The notes beneath the pieces were generated by a model. It ran no database searches and was not told where the DNA came from. It worked only from the letters and a program-made list of their open reading frames with translations. This document shows, in pieces, positions 1-10,222 of a DNA stretch of 35,000 bases. The translations under genes were made by a program, and so were the position numbers. The DNA comes from Chrysomallon squamiferum (Eukaryota; Mollusca; Gastropoda; Neomphalida; Peltospiridae), in assembly GCA_012295275.1 (NCBI GenBank), contig CM022671.1, positions 24,992,822 through 25,027,821 of the forward strand, written 5' to 3'. Positions within the stretch are counted from its first letter, which is position 1, and each line of letters starts with the position of its first letter.

Positions 1-239
1 TTCAGACTCAAGTACAAGTTACACAATGATGATATTAAAATATCTGAAAATAGGAAACTGTGAACTCTTTCCTTTTTGAAGAAGTATACTACCATATGTT
101 GAAAATTATCCTAAATAATTTTTCATGGTGACGACGTCTATGAAGTTGATTTTTATGTTGTTTTCTGATAGTTTGATAATCAAACAAATAATTCAGTATT
201 TACTTCGTGAGAGAAATAAGACTTTGCTAATCTTTTCAT

Positions 240-318
240 CTTTTATACTCTTCTTTCATATTCTTCTCATTGGTTAACGTATTAAATAAAATTATATACG
301 GAGAATTTTGATTGACAG
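240..318 (-). promoter_or_regulatory. Distal promoter module of copy 0: TALE site, CCAAT box, TATA box
   Basis: Read on the minus strand, the module is CTGTCAATCA (309-318, reverse complement of TGATTGACAG, the PBX-MEIS/PREP composite site), CCAAT (269-273) and TATAAAAG (240-247). TALE to CCAAT is 36 bases and CCAAT to TATA is 26 bases. The same order and spacing recur upstream of every other copy. The site names come from known metazoan motifs; promoter activity is inferred. Confidence 0.75.
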
Positions 319-418
319 CTTGACCTACGTATATATTAAACCAGTGTTCATTTGTTTGCTGCAGACAGGTGGAGCTTTTCTTTCTCGTTATATTTTGTTT
401 TTTTTCTGAACCAGACCA

Positions 419-428
419 CGCCCCGCCC
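419..428 (-). promoter_or_regulatory. GC box upstream of copy 0
   Basis: CGCCCCGCCC (GGGCGGGGCG on the gene strand) stands out in AT-rich DNA about 100 bases upstream of the TALE site. The equivalent CGCCCCGCC is kept upstream of copy A (7784-7792). It has decayed in B (about 17398-17410, AAGCCAAGCG) and C. It is a candidate SP/KLF-type site; function is inferred. Confidence 0.4.
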
Positions 429-1199
429 TTGATCTCTGTTTCTTATTAAGCGTTTTCTTTTTTAATGTGTGTGTTTTTTATTTTTTTAGATAACATTGCA
501 TTATTTCCTATCATATTTATCTTTTATAAATATAAACACACACATACACACACTCAGTCACACACACACACACACACACACACACATGCACATACGTTTT
601 TGGAGAGAATATTACAGTCAGCAAATATGTATAATCAGGAATCATGTATAATCCTTGAAACATCCAGATAGTATGTACAATATTTGATTTACTCAAGAAT
701 TAAGTATAATCCCTTAAATTTAATTAGGTTTTTTTTTATGCAATTCCCTGAAACTGTTAACCTATTACTGCATCGTATTATAATGAAATTATCCAATGCT
801 GTTGTTATCATATAATAAATGTAAGTTATTTTGTCACTAGCACTATGCAGCAAGGTTAAAGGTGAAGAAATATTTAAAGAAAAAAAATTTAGAAGTATAT
901 TAATTAGATATAAATTTCTGTTTTCATCCACATGAGGAAAAACAAATATTCACGTCATAACGTATTTAATGCATAATACTAATAAAGAGAAAAAACTTAT
1001 GGTAATGTTTAATGATTAGAGACAGCTAAGTAATTAATCAGTGATTGTCACGGTATGTCTGCTAATCATACATTTCAGTTTCCTTCGTTCAGCTAAAATG
1101 GGGAAACTTGTATACAGGCAAAAAGTAGATATAACGTTTTTTAAAAAAAATTAAAACTTGATTTAACAGGTCTGCTGCACTGCCAAAGTAAAACAATAA

Positions 1200-1250
1200 T
1201 AAGAAGAAGAAGAAGAAGAAGAAGAAGAAAAAGAAGAAGAAGAAGAAAAC
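1200..1250. repeat. (AAG)n microsatellite
   Basis: Uninterrupted to slightly interrupted AAG triplets. The minus-strand ORF across it is poly-Phe and is not a gene. Confidence 0.9.
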
Positions 1251-1279
1251 GTGACTAAAAAGCGGGTACATTCAAAACT

Positions 1280-1416
1280 GAATGAAAACTAGATCGCTGG
1301 AGTTCTGTATGTTTTAAAAGGTTTTATAATATGTGTAAAATTATAACCCATTAGTGAGTTTTTACAATGCAGAGTCATTTCCCTTGATTTGCAATCGGAA
1401 ACGAAAACGGTTTCTT
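1280..1416. repeat. Dispersed MITE-like repeat, copy 1
   Basis: GAATGAAAACTAGATCGC (1280-1297) matches GAATGAAAACTAGATGCC near 24410 and GAATGAAAACTGGATGCT near 18745. The segment at 1367-1416 matches, in inverted orientation, the conserved end GTTTTCGGTTCCGATTGTAA at about 24333 and 18670. The arrangement suggests a short element with inverted ends. The exact boundaries are not clear. Confidence 0.45.
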
Positions 1417-1860
1417 TGACCAGTTACATATTCTATTTCAATCTTAAATATATATATATAAACATTATCAGTAAAGTCAAACATTAACAGTAAAGTCAAG
1501 CAGTGATAAAATCGCTTTCATTCAAAATAATTGCAGACCTCTTAAATCAAGTTTTAATTTTAATTTTAATCGTTCCGTTTACTTTGTACCTGTCTGCAAG
1601 TTAGTCTAGTTTCAGAAATTTCATTATCACATCTGTGTGATCAGTAATTACTAGGCTCTCTCTAATCACGACTAAAATTAATAAATTAGTAATCAGTGAA
1701 ATAAACGGTTGGTGTTGTTTGTTTTGTGGGGACTTTTTTACATCGATGTGTAATACTTTAGCATTTACAAACACATATCAGGTACTGGCGGTCAACTTAA
1801 TTACTTTTATTCTGTGTAGAATATATATATATTATCTCTTAAAATTAAATAAAAGGGAAA

Positions 1861-3444
1861 TAAAAGTGTAATAAGTCTATAGTTTTCAGGGTATTTCGGG
1901 CACCTTTATTTTTTGGTCTGACGAGTCCCGTTAACCGACTGGATTGTACAGCTGCTGTGTCAAGAATAACATTAAGCGGTAGTACATATATTAATAACAA
2001 AGTCTTTTACAGCTGATCGATTAAAATGGAATCTGTTCACTGCTCTAGATATTTCCTCGGCTGAAAAAGACTTGTTCAAAATATCATTATTGTTGTCTTT
2101 TTGTGTTGTTCTTTTTATTATTATTATTAAAAAAATTTAATTTTTAATTTTTTTTTTTTGGCTTTCAGTGTGTAGTTCTTCTATTGATGTGACGTGGCGA
2201 GGCACAGTTTTACTGGCACTGCTTTTAAGAGTTTTGAAAAAAATTATAATAAAGAATTAACTTACACATTTACCTTTGACCGTCCGTGCTTATCGCATGC
2301 GGTTCAGAATTAATCAGTACTCTTTTGGATTTGAAGTTTTTAACATTTTCATTTTAAGTTTAGTAGATGTTCTATATTCCCTAGCAGATCTAGTCAGCAT
2401 TTGTTTATACTGATTCTCTTTGTACGTCAAATCAGCTTTCAGTATATTTCCTCCATATTGTTTAAATCTTCGTCTGGGTCCGTTAAACCAAGCATTATTA
2501 TAAGCATGTTTCTTTATAAATTTAAAAGTGATTTCTTCCGCTGACTTGCAATTTTGTAATTTGTGTCAAATTTCATGTAATAAATGCTTCTGCTTTTTAA
2601 CGTTATCGCAAAATTAGTACTTTTTATCATTACACGATTTCCCTGGGGCTTCGTTAGAGCTTCATGAGGTAACAATTTCAGTTTTCTCGGGATGTATCTG
2701 TGTACGTAGTTTTATACATAAAGATCTAAGGACATCTGAATGCAGCGAAGTATAGCAAAGTGTTCTACTGGGGACAAGAATTTGACATTTTCAGTGCAAT
2801 AGCATCTTTACAAGTATCTTCACCCCATACATTTATTTTCAACTATATATCTTCACCAGAATGCATAATTAATATGTTATCGTATCTACAGAAATCAAGG
2901 AAAATACCACCGTAGTTATTTTTCTTCTTATTCTTTGATACTCATTGTTTTAGCATATTTAGCATCTCAAGTTCAAATACAGCATCAGGATTAAATCACT
3001 ATACATTTTGTTTTCAGTAATAATAAAATCAGCTGTGCTACAGTTGAAATCACCAATATATCAGATCGTACTATATTTATTATCAAAACAAAAATATCAA
3101 TTTTTAAGCTGGTCAAAAGAAAAGTATGAAGTTTCTGAATTTTCTGGTGGAATATATACAACGCCAATTAAAATATTATATTCAGTTTGTAAAACACCCC
3201 CTTCTGTGCCTAACAACAGAAAATATTTACAGTGAGATTCGATAATATTTGATGTTTTAGTAAATATTGTTTCAGATATACAACTATACCCTCAGATTTA
3301 CACTTCATAGCTAAGAATATTAATGTTACCAGCGTCATCTCTTTTTGATTCAACCAAAGATTTATATTATAATAATTGTCTGTCTTGAGAAATATAGTAT
3401 CTCTGAGCTTACTAACCAAACAGCAAACGTTAATCTCTATTATT
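1861..3444 (-). pseudogene. Decayed APE-type non-LTR retrotransposon (LINE): endonuclease plus N-terminal RT region
   Basis: Minus-strand translation in shifting frames gives the order expected for a CR1/L2/Jockey-like ORF2. An endonuclease N-terminus reads INVCCLVSKLRD (near 3440-3400). It is followed by SEGIVVYLKQYL (about 3300), LIGVVYIPPENSE (about 3150) and the catalytic-type motif GDFNCSTADFI (GDFN at 3043-3054). GGIFLDFCRYDNILIMHSG (about 2845-2922) is the usual endonuclease C-terminal region. A basic linker ending TSNPKEY lies at about 2310-2545. ILNKSFSAEEISRAV (about 1990-2083) and LTGLVRPKNKGA (about 1870-1950) match the start of the RT domain. Stops and frameshifts are frequent and the RT catalytic core is missing, so the element is dead. 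It has inserted in or beside the interval between copies 0 and A and explains part of their larger spacing. Confidence 0.8.
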
Positions 3445-3840
3445 TTAAAAACATGAGTATTTACTTCTTTATGATTTTTGTTTGGGGAATTTTACATGTG
3501 AGAGAGTTTACTGACATTTATTCATCAGTGTTTTCGCTTGGTAAGACTTGCTCTTCTCCGTTGTCCAACCTTACTGACTGTCTTGGCTTAAGTTGCTGTG
3601 ATCTCTGTTGACTGGGTTAGTATGTTTGTGTTTCTGGATTTTGTCCCCTATTGTGCTGGTGTACACAGCCTGCCCTCGACATACAACATATCGTCATCAT
3701 CATCTTTCTTTTCCCTTGCCCGTTTACTGATTTGTAGTATGGGTGTCAGAGGTCTTGTCTGTAACTGAAATTAGATTAACATTCACTACACTGAAACTTA
3801 TTTAGAACTTTCAAAAATGATCTAGTCTGTTGATGATTAC
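3445..3840 (-). other. Possible 5' part of the LINE; otherwise unassigned
   Basis: Less AT-rich than its surroundings and without a homologue elsewhere in the window. It lies directly upstream of the endonuclease on the minus strand, so it may be the 5' leader or first-ORF remnant of the same element. No recognisable protein motif was found. The 88-codon plus-strand ORF here runs antisense and has no support. Confidence 0.35.
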
Positions 3841-3998
3841 TAGTTATCGTAGTAGTAATAGTAGTAGTAGTAGTAGTTGTTGTTGTAGTAATAGTTGATG
3901 TTGTTGTTGTTGTTGTTGGAGGGTGATGCTAGTAACAACAGAAGTAGCAGTCTACTAATGGCAGGTTAGTAGAAGAATAAATAGTATTAGCAGATTAG

Positions 3999-4033
<35 letters not shown>
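3841..4033. repeat. Trinucleotide repeat cluster (GTA, GTT, ATA)
   Basis: (GTA)n, then (GTT)n at about 3896-3918, then (ATA)n at about 3999-4033. Simple sequence with no gene. Confidence 0.85.
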
Positions 4034-4034
<1 letters not shown>

Positions 4035-4089
4035 TAATTCAGCCTTTGTTTCTTCTTTCTTCCTATTTTCTTTTGCAGCTAATCTTTCC

Positions 4090-6368
4090 GCCGTGGTTGA
4101 CGATATTTAAATACTAGTATATACTTATGAACTACTCTACGTTACGAATGTAATTCTGGTCCAAATATTATATTAAGGAGTTACAGATTATGTAAAGTGA
4201 AATTCAAGCGAGCATTAGTAAATTAATATACTCATTCTCTGGAGTACTTTTTATATAAACATTTGAGTGTAGATTATTAATGATACAAAGAGATATTTAA
4301 TTGATTTTGGTTCTTTCTGTAATAAATATTTTCACAGAAAATAATCTTCAGTTTACAACCATAACAGCTATTTGAATTCTTTATTTCTTTTATTACCTTC
4401 ATTATGAAATAATTTATTATTAATGATATTCATAAGGCATTTTTCGATATATATATATGACAACAAATACTAATCAACTAATGGCAATACAATTAAACAA
4501 AATCTTTTGTTTAATTTTCACACTCGATATAACGATAATATCCAACTATTTTGTTAACACAGTGTGAATGATACTGAATACAAACTGTTCTAATCTATGT
4601 TTGTATTGAATTGTGAAAAAGAACTTCTAAAATTAATAAATAATAATAAAAAATATTTTGGAATTAATGGATTTGCTGTTTTCTTGTTGCTTCTGCGTCT
4701 TTCAGTATACTAGCACTAATTAACTAGTTACAGTTTTCTTTAATACCCAATAAGAATACAATATGGATATCGAGAAACAAAAGTTATTAATTGCAGTGAA
4801 TTGTAATAAACTTTTATATAATTTAAAACAATACAAATTAAATTAAACATAATCAAACAAAGAAAGCAAACACAAAAATAAATAAATAATTAATTAATTA
4901 AATAAAAACAAGAAAAAAAAAATGTGTAAAAATAACAATTACAAACGTTTGTCAATTTTCCTTTCTTCATTTTCCTTTATTATTTCTTTTAATTTTCTTT
5001 TTAAATATTTATGAGTAAGCTTAAATTACTGTGCCTGTTTACGTTTTTAATCAAAGATTTGTGAAAACAATCCAGTTTCTTAATTACTGATTAAGGATTA
5101 AGAAAAAAAAAATCAATCAAAAAAAAATTAATAAAGTAAACAACTAGAGAGAAAAAAAGGAGAAAGGAAATGAAAAATTATAAACAGAACATTTCAGATG
5201 TAAAAGTTTAAAAAAAAGAATTATATAAGAAACCAACCGAAAGGATTCAGTCTTAATAATGAAAAAACCTACATGACAACAAAACATCCAAGAATAAAAA
5301 CATTAATAAAATGGCTTTGAGGATTACAGTGTATCGATCTGAAATTTAATTCCAAATTATTAGTCAAGCAACGCTGTGAGAAAAATATTAATATATATAT
5401 TATTTATTATTTAAATCTTCATTTCTCCTTTAGATTTTAATCAAACTCTGGCTGCCAGTGAATTGTGCAACGCGCAGAAAATGATTAACGTAAGGAAAAT
5501 CGGCGTCAGTTTATATATTTCTTACTAAATATCGTTTATATATTAGGCTTAAGCAAAATTAAAAAATATATATATATAAAATTTAGTAATTTTTCTTTTC
5601 TATAAGAATTACTTTCCAGTTCGGATCCAAAATCGTATAAAAACGTAATCATATAAGTTCGTATTATTGCTACTATCGTTACAACAACTATAACCTGTGC
5701 TTCTATTACTGCTACAGCTACTACTGTTATTATTTCCACTACTACTACAACCATTGTTACGTCTATTGTTACAACCACCATTACTAGTAATACCTCTAAT
5801 CTACTACTTATATTAATACTGCTACTTCTGCTTCTACGCAAACTGATATTGTTGATGTTGTTTTGGTTGTTGTTTTTTTAAAATAAGGAATTTATTCTGT
5901 CTAAATTGATGGAAATGCAACAGTCTTGCTGTAATTTTAACAATAATAATAATAATAATAACAATAATAATAATGATGGTAATAATAATAATAATCATGA
6001 TCGTCAAAATAAATAAGCAAGTGTTAATGTGGTATACAGATATAAATCAATAAATAAATAAATAAATAATTCAAAAGGTTTAACAATTGTAATGTAACCA
6101 TATAATTATCTATAGAAAATATACAACACAAAATTACAAATTAATTATTATTCTATACCTATGCATTGATACCATTAAGATTTGACAGTGAAAAGTTCTG
6201 TCATTCGAATCTAATATCACTATCTACAGAATACTTAAATTTCCAATGCTATTCAGTTTTGATTCGTCCTCAGTATGTAACGGAGAATGTCAATATTTTT
6301 CACTCGTATGTAAAATACAGAATAATATTCGTAACATTCTCTTGTAATTATCAGTCTTTTCTACTCAT
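4090..6368 (-). repeat. 3' flank of copy A, part of the duplicated GPCR segment
   Basis: Homologous in order to the 3' flanks of B, C and D. Landmarks are the AATATACTCATTCT block (about 4223), a TTCATTATGAAATAATTT block (about 4398), AT-rich A-runs (4850-5160), AACCAACCGAAAGGATTCAG (about 5231), the GC-richer conserved block at 5422-5520, and ACT/ATT triplets (5660-5860, 5941-6000). No protein-coding gene is supported. The 101-codon ORF at 5536-5841 is a triplet-repeat translation. Confidence 0.75.
5422..5520 (-). other. Conserved noncoding block in 3' flank, A copy
   Basis: Contains TCAAACTCTGGCTGCCAGTG and CGCGCAGAAAATGATTAACG. The same block is at 14108-14220 (B), 20451-20560 (C) and 28925-29038 (D, opposite strand). 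It is better preserved and more GC-rich than the DNA around it. Function unknown. Confidence 0.6.
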
Positions 6369-7346
6369 TTAAAAATCAGTTTTTGTTTTTGTTTTAATAG
6401 CGCTAACTTCGATATCTTGTTGTATGTTTGTCTTACTAGCTGTCACCGCTTTCACTGAGGGAATCCTGTTAGTTTTTGCAATTGTTTTGTTCACACAAAG
6501 ATGACAACACATCGTCATCGCGGTATATCTGAAATTCCGCATCAGAAATAAATAAGTAAAAAGTTTCATGGAGTTGTAGAAAACGTAGATAACAATCAAT
6601 GATATATCTATGCGTGAGTCAACGATATGCAGGGAATAAACGACGTGAAATGGCAACTGGGACAAGATGTGCATGATGAAAATGATCGTGTTCAAATTAG
6701 CCAAGCGTATTTTGCTTTCTGTCGTTCTCTTAATGTAAGAATTGTTTAAAACTGCTGCATTTTGATGCTTGGTTATTTTTATCATACATACGGTAATCAC
6801 AGTAAAAGGAACAGCAACAAAACCTGTCATGTTAAGAGCTCCAACCCACCAGTTCGTTGAGGTGTAGTTAGGATCAAGTCTCTTCGAATGTTCATTCACC
6901 GGATAAAATGATCCTTCTAAATAAACATAACACAACACCAAGGGAACCCAGAGCCAGATTACTGCCATATATATCTTCGCTCTCTTCATTGTAACATATA
7001 CAAGATATTTCAAAGGGTTGCATACAGCAATATACAGGACTATACCTAAGCCCATCATAGAGAAACATTTAACGGATGCAAAGGCGGGTATCAAAGCCGA
7101 TGTAAAGACAAATTTTGACTTGAAGACATTGATGATGATGTACGTCACTGTATTAATATGCAGCATTATGTCTGAGACAACTTCATTAACCAAGAACAGA
7201 CCAATGACACCAGAACTCATTGCAGATTTTACAAGAACTACCAGCATGAAGATATTGTTTGAAAATCCAAACAGTATAACAGAGCTCCCCGCTAACATAA
7301 TGTCTTTTGACGTAGCATCAGAAATATTGGTTACGTTCACAGACAT
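6369..7346 (-). CDS. Intronless rhodopsin-like GPCR, copy A (325 aa), most divergent intact copy
   Basis: Seven-helix receptor expected in the plasma membrane; ligand unknown. The start has the family N-terminus MSVNVTN with an N-glycosylation sequon, and the proximal TATA lies 44 bases upstream. TM2 has NEVVSDI with the conserved Asp. TM3 has VKCFSMMGLGIV. Intracellular loop 2 is CNPLKYLVYVT without DRY (Val-Leu-Tyr instead). TM4 is WLWVPL. The ECL2/TM5 border is NYTSTNWWVGALNMT, and TM6 is SQLPFHVVYSL. TM7 differs from its sisters: SMKLFTYLFLM, so the conserved Pro of NPxxY is Leu. It also has a four-residue insertion between TM2 and TM3 (INVF) and a diverged tail ending KTKTKTDF without the MTGEN ending. 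No cysteine in ECL2. Reading frame fully open. It pairs head to head with Ps1. Likely functional, but the TM7 changes leave room for doubt. Confidence 0.85.
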   Translation of the reverse strand: MSVNVTNISDATSKDIMLAGSSVILFGFSNNIFMLVVLVKSAMSSGVIGLFLVNEVVSDIMLHINTVTYIIINVFKSKFVFTSALIPAFASVKCFSMMGLGIVLYIAVCNPLKYLVYVTMKRAKIYMAVIWLWVPLVLCYVYLEGSFYPVNEHSKRLDPNYTSTNWWVGALNMTGFVAVPFTVITVCMIKITKHQNAAVLNNSYIKRTTESKIRLANLNTIIFIMHILSQLPFHVVYSLHIVDSRIDISLIVIYVFYNSMKLFTYLFLMRNFRYTAMTMCCHLCVNKTIAKTNRIPSVKAVTASKTNIQQDIEVSAIKTKTKTDF

Positions 7347-7382
7347 CGTTGTTTCTTGTTCAGAATTAAAATGTGACTTTTC

Positions 7383-7390
7383 CTTTTATA
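7383..7390 (-). promoter_or_regulatory. Proximal TATA box of copy A
   Basis: TATAAAAG on the minus strand, 44 bases before the ATG. The same distance is found in C, D and E, and 43 in B. Confidence 0.6.
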
Positions 7391-7574
7391 TAAATAATAT
7401 AAACTTTTCTGATTTCACACTGATGACGTACAGGTTAAGCAGACAATGATGAAGTTAAAATATCTGAAAATAGCAAACGCCGAAATCTTTCCTTTCTCTA
7501 CTTGTATAAGTACACTTACAGCTGAAAATCAAACAAATAATTCAACACTTATTTGGTGCGAAAAATATCTTGAT

Positions 7575-7653
7575 CTTTTATACTGTACTTCCCTATTCTT
7601 CTCATTAGATAGAATGTAAAATAAAATTATATACAAATAATTTTGATTGACAA
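7575..7653 (-). promoter_or_regulatory. Distal promoter module of copy A, with altered TALE and CCAAT sites
   Basis: TATAAAAG (7575-7582), a mutated CCAAT box reading CTAAT (7604-7608) exactly 26 bases upstream, and TGATTGACAA (7644-7653, one mismatch to the PBX-MEIS/PREP decamer) 36 bases further. The spacing is kept although two of the three sites have a substitution, so the distal promoter may be weakened here. Confidence 0.65.
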
Positions 7654-8440
7654 CATGACCTATGCATGTATGTAAATTATATAGATTCTTTTCCGTCGAT
7701 ATATAACTAGTGGTCGTTTTGTTTGATTCAAATGGGTGGGACTTTTGTTTCTTCTTATATTTTGTTTGTTTATGAACCACACACGCCCCGCCTTTAATCT
7801 CTGTTTCTGATTAAGCGTGTTATGTTGAAAGAACGTTGCATTATTTTCCATCATATTCAAAACCTGTCATAAACATGCACATGAAGGCACGCTCACACGC
7901 GCATACACACATTCACCCACATATATATATATACACACACTTAAGCAGAGAATATTATAGACAGCGAATATGTATAATCAGGAATATTGAAATATCTTGA
8001 TAGTATGTATAATGTTTGATTCACTCAAGAATTAAGTATTATCCCTTAAATGTAGTTGCATACAGTTCCCTGAAATGCTTTAACCTATTATTGTACGTAT
8101 TATAATTAAATTATCCAGTCCTGTTTTTAGCATATAATAAATGTATGTTCTTTTCTTACTAGCAGTATGCAGCAAGATGAAATGGTAAAGAAATATTTAA
8201 TAAAAAAAATAAAAAAAACACTAAAGAAAATATTAATCAGCTTTAAATTTCTGTTTTCATCACAGCTCGGGGAAAAAACAGATATTCACATAATAACGTA
8301 TTTAATGCATATTATTATTAAAGAGAATAAATGTGTGGTAATGTTTAATGATCAGAGAAAGCCAAGTAATCAATATATTGTCTGTAATTGTCAAGATTTC
8401 ATCTTAATACATATATATATATATATATATATATACATAG
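7654..8440 (-). repeat. 5' flank of copy A, outer part
   Basis: Matches the copy 0 flank to about position 1060. Includes the GC box (7784-7792), a short (CA)n and (TA)n tract (about 7900-7940), AATATGTATAATCAGGAATA, and a (TA)n tract (8409-8436). The small ORFs here have no counterpart open in copy 0. Confidence 0.75.
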
Positions 8441-8860
8441 AGAGATAATTGCGTTTTATGATCTTACTGATGGCATAGTTAGATATAGTCCGGTGTTTCT
8501 CTGTCAGTACTGTAGTAAACTAGGACATAAATGAAATAAAATGCGTGTTCATTGACACACGCTCATAGAAACATGGATATAAACAGAGACATGCAGGCAT
8601 GCTCACGGACACACACACCCACACACACACATACACACACAAACTGTTTATTGGTGTATAATAAGATAATATGACATGTAATTTCCAAATAATAGAACCA
8701 GTTAGAGTAACTTAATGACAAAGGCTGAAACAATACAGTCAAAATATTAAAGTGTTCCCTATAAAGGATAACAATATACGTAGTTTTCAAATATTTAAAT
8801 AGCATCTAAGGATATATTTCGTGTACAGTGAACAGCTACTAATATTCTTCTCAAAAGCAA
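8441..8860 (+). other. Intergenic spacer between A and Ps1
   Basis: Homologous in part to 24490-24620 and, inverted, to about 32830-32960 (shared TTTTATGATCTTACTG / TTTCGTGATCTTATTG segment). Contains a (CA)n tract (about 8605-8642). No gene supported. Confidence 0.55.
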
Positions 8861-9584
8861 AATGTAACTAATATCTCTGATATCATCTCTAAAGATAATT
8901 TAGTGGCGAGAATCTGTGTTGCATTAGACATAAGCAACATTTTCATAATGATAATTTTTGTAAAATCCATGATGCTTTTCGCTGTTATAGGCCACTTCAT
9001 GACCAATGAGCTTCTAGCCGAAATGATGTGACATTTAAACACTGCAACATTTCTAATAGCTAGATTCTGTTTGTAATGGCTTTGGCTGAAACCTTTGCCT
9101 CTGTTAAATGTTTTTCTCTGATGGGTTTAATCGTCATCTTCTGTGTTGCTATATGCAACCCGTTAAAGTATCACGTTCATGTTACAAAGAAGAGAGAGAA
9201 GATATATTTGATATATATACGATGACTGAGGGTTCCTGTAGTCATATATTTATTTAGAATGAACGTTTTACCAGGTGAATGAACATTCCAACGTACCAAA
9301 CTTGAGAGAACTGGTGGACTGGGGCTATTAACCTGCCAGGTGTAATTACTGTAAGTATCATAAAACTCAGCAAACATCAAATGTTTCAGTTTTAACCAGT
9401 TCTTATGTTAATAGAACAAGAGAAATCAAAATTCGCTTAGCTAATTCATGCTCTATAGTTATTAATTAGCATCAGTTTTGTTAATTTCCGTTTCATAAAA
9501 ATTCTGGATGTGTGATGTTTATTTACTTCTTCTAACCTTTGTGAAATTTTTACTTATTTAGCTTAGATGCACAATTTCAGAAAT
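8861..9584 (+). pseudogene. Ps1: near full-length decayed GPCR, second subfamily
   Basis: Plus-strand translation follows the array receptors but is distinct. NVTNISDIISKD (N-terminus), FVKSMMLFAVIGHF and TNELLAEMM (TM1-TM2) end in a TGA (9029-9031). A deletion plus frameshift follows, then MALAETFASVKCFSLMG and CVAICNPLKYHVHVT (TM3 to loop 2), then a stop. Next come FYQVNEHSN (ECL2), VLTSSYVNRTREIKIRLAN (loop 3) and MHNFRN (after TM7, near 9567-9584). The start codon appears lost, and several stops and frameshifts are present. Head to head with copy A. It belongs with Ps4, with which it shares the TGA. Confidence 0.9.
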
Positions 9585-9846
9585 TGTTCTACAACCAGTT
9601 GTTGGACAGTTTTATCCGTATACCCAGTGCGTAAGGTAGCTGACGATAGTATTTATATTTCAGAAATGTTTAGCTCATTGTTTATTTTATTTATTTATTA
9701 TTTATTTTTCCAAATATAATCTGACAGTAAACTCATCTATGACTGTTTTCTAACCGTGTCTCAAAATTTCTTAAAATCAGATAAAGTAATTTTATTTTAC
9801 GTAATCATGTATGCATATATGAATTTATGTATGTATGCGTGTATGT
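9585..9846. other. Unassigned AT-rich spacer
   Basis: AT-rich, with TTTA and TATG runs (about 9680-9705 and 9805-9845). The TATG tract abuts the SINE tail. Nothing else is recognised. Confidence 0.5.
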
Positions 9847-10222
9847 AGTTTAGGATTTTGAATATTCTCTGTTTTATGTACGTCTGAACAGACTCTGCAC
9901 ACAGACAATATTCGGGAACGCTGGCGCAGGAAGACAAAGTCCAATCACGACCTCACAAACACCGTCAGATGCCGCTGACGAGACTCGAACTTACGACATC
10001 CATTCGCCAGGCGGAAGATGTTACCGTCTGGCCACTGAGACAACCTGAAAAACGTTGCTCAATAACCGAGGGTAATCATCGCTTCCCACGAAGCACGCAG
10101 TTCTTTGTCTTTCGTCATTTTTGCGTGTATCTGTATTTTGTGGGAAACCTGGCACTGGCAAGTATGCAGTTTAGGATTTTGAATATTCTCCACCTTATGT
10201 ACGTCTGAATAGACTCTGCACA
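9847..10222 (-). mobile_element. tRNA-derived SINE with duplicated 55-bp segment
   Basis: On the minus strand an RNA polymerase III promoter is visible: an A box like TGGCCAGACGGTAA (10021-10034) and a B box like AGTTCGAGTCTCG (9979-9991), with tRNA-like spacing. A tRNA-unrelated body (about 9905-9975) and a tail segment (9847-9901) follow. The tail segment recurs at 10168-10222 with 5 differences in 55. The less AT-rich body stands out from its surroundings. The copy may be a dimer or may have undergone internal duplication. It could belong to the cephalopod-wide SINE families; family assignment needs a library search. Confidence 0.75.

Larger units (their letters stand above)
1..1060 (-). 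repeat. 5' flank of a GPCR copy lying just left of the window (copy 0)
   Basis: This stretch aligns almost end to end with 7416-8400, the 5' flank of copy A. Shared landmarks are AAAATATCTGAAAATAG (34-50 and about 7458-7474), the TATA/CCAAT/TALE module, a GC box, AATATGTATAATCAGGAA and CTCAAGAATTAAGTAT. Base 1 corresponds to about 7416, which is 70 bases upstream of the A start codon. A sixth receptor on the minus strand should therefore begin about 70 bases outside the window. A (CA)n microsatellite at about 537-595 interrupts the block. The small ORFs inside it are repeat-coded or chance. Confidence 0.85.

Noticed and set aside
5536-5841. 101-codon Val-rich ORF on the minus strand
   Set aside because: Triplet-repeat translation in the A 3' flank with no counterpart open in B, C or D.
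7018-7449. 143-codon plus-strand ORF opposite copy A, and similar antisense ORFs in B, C, D and E (MSDTxSL..., MIVLKLAKR...)
   Set aside because: They lie exactly antisense to the receptor, recur only because the receptor is conserved, and their reading frames change length between copies. They are shadows of the real gene.
9979-10045. Genuine tRNA gene
   Set aside because: A and B boxes are present, but the acceptor stem does not pair and a SINE body and tail follow, so it is a tRNA-derived SINE head.
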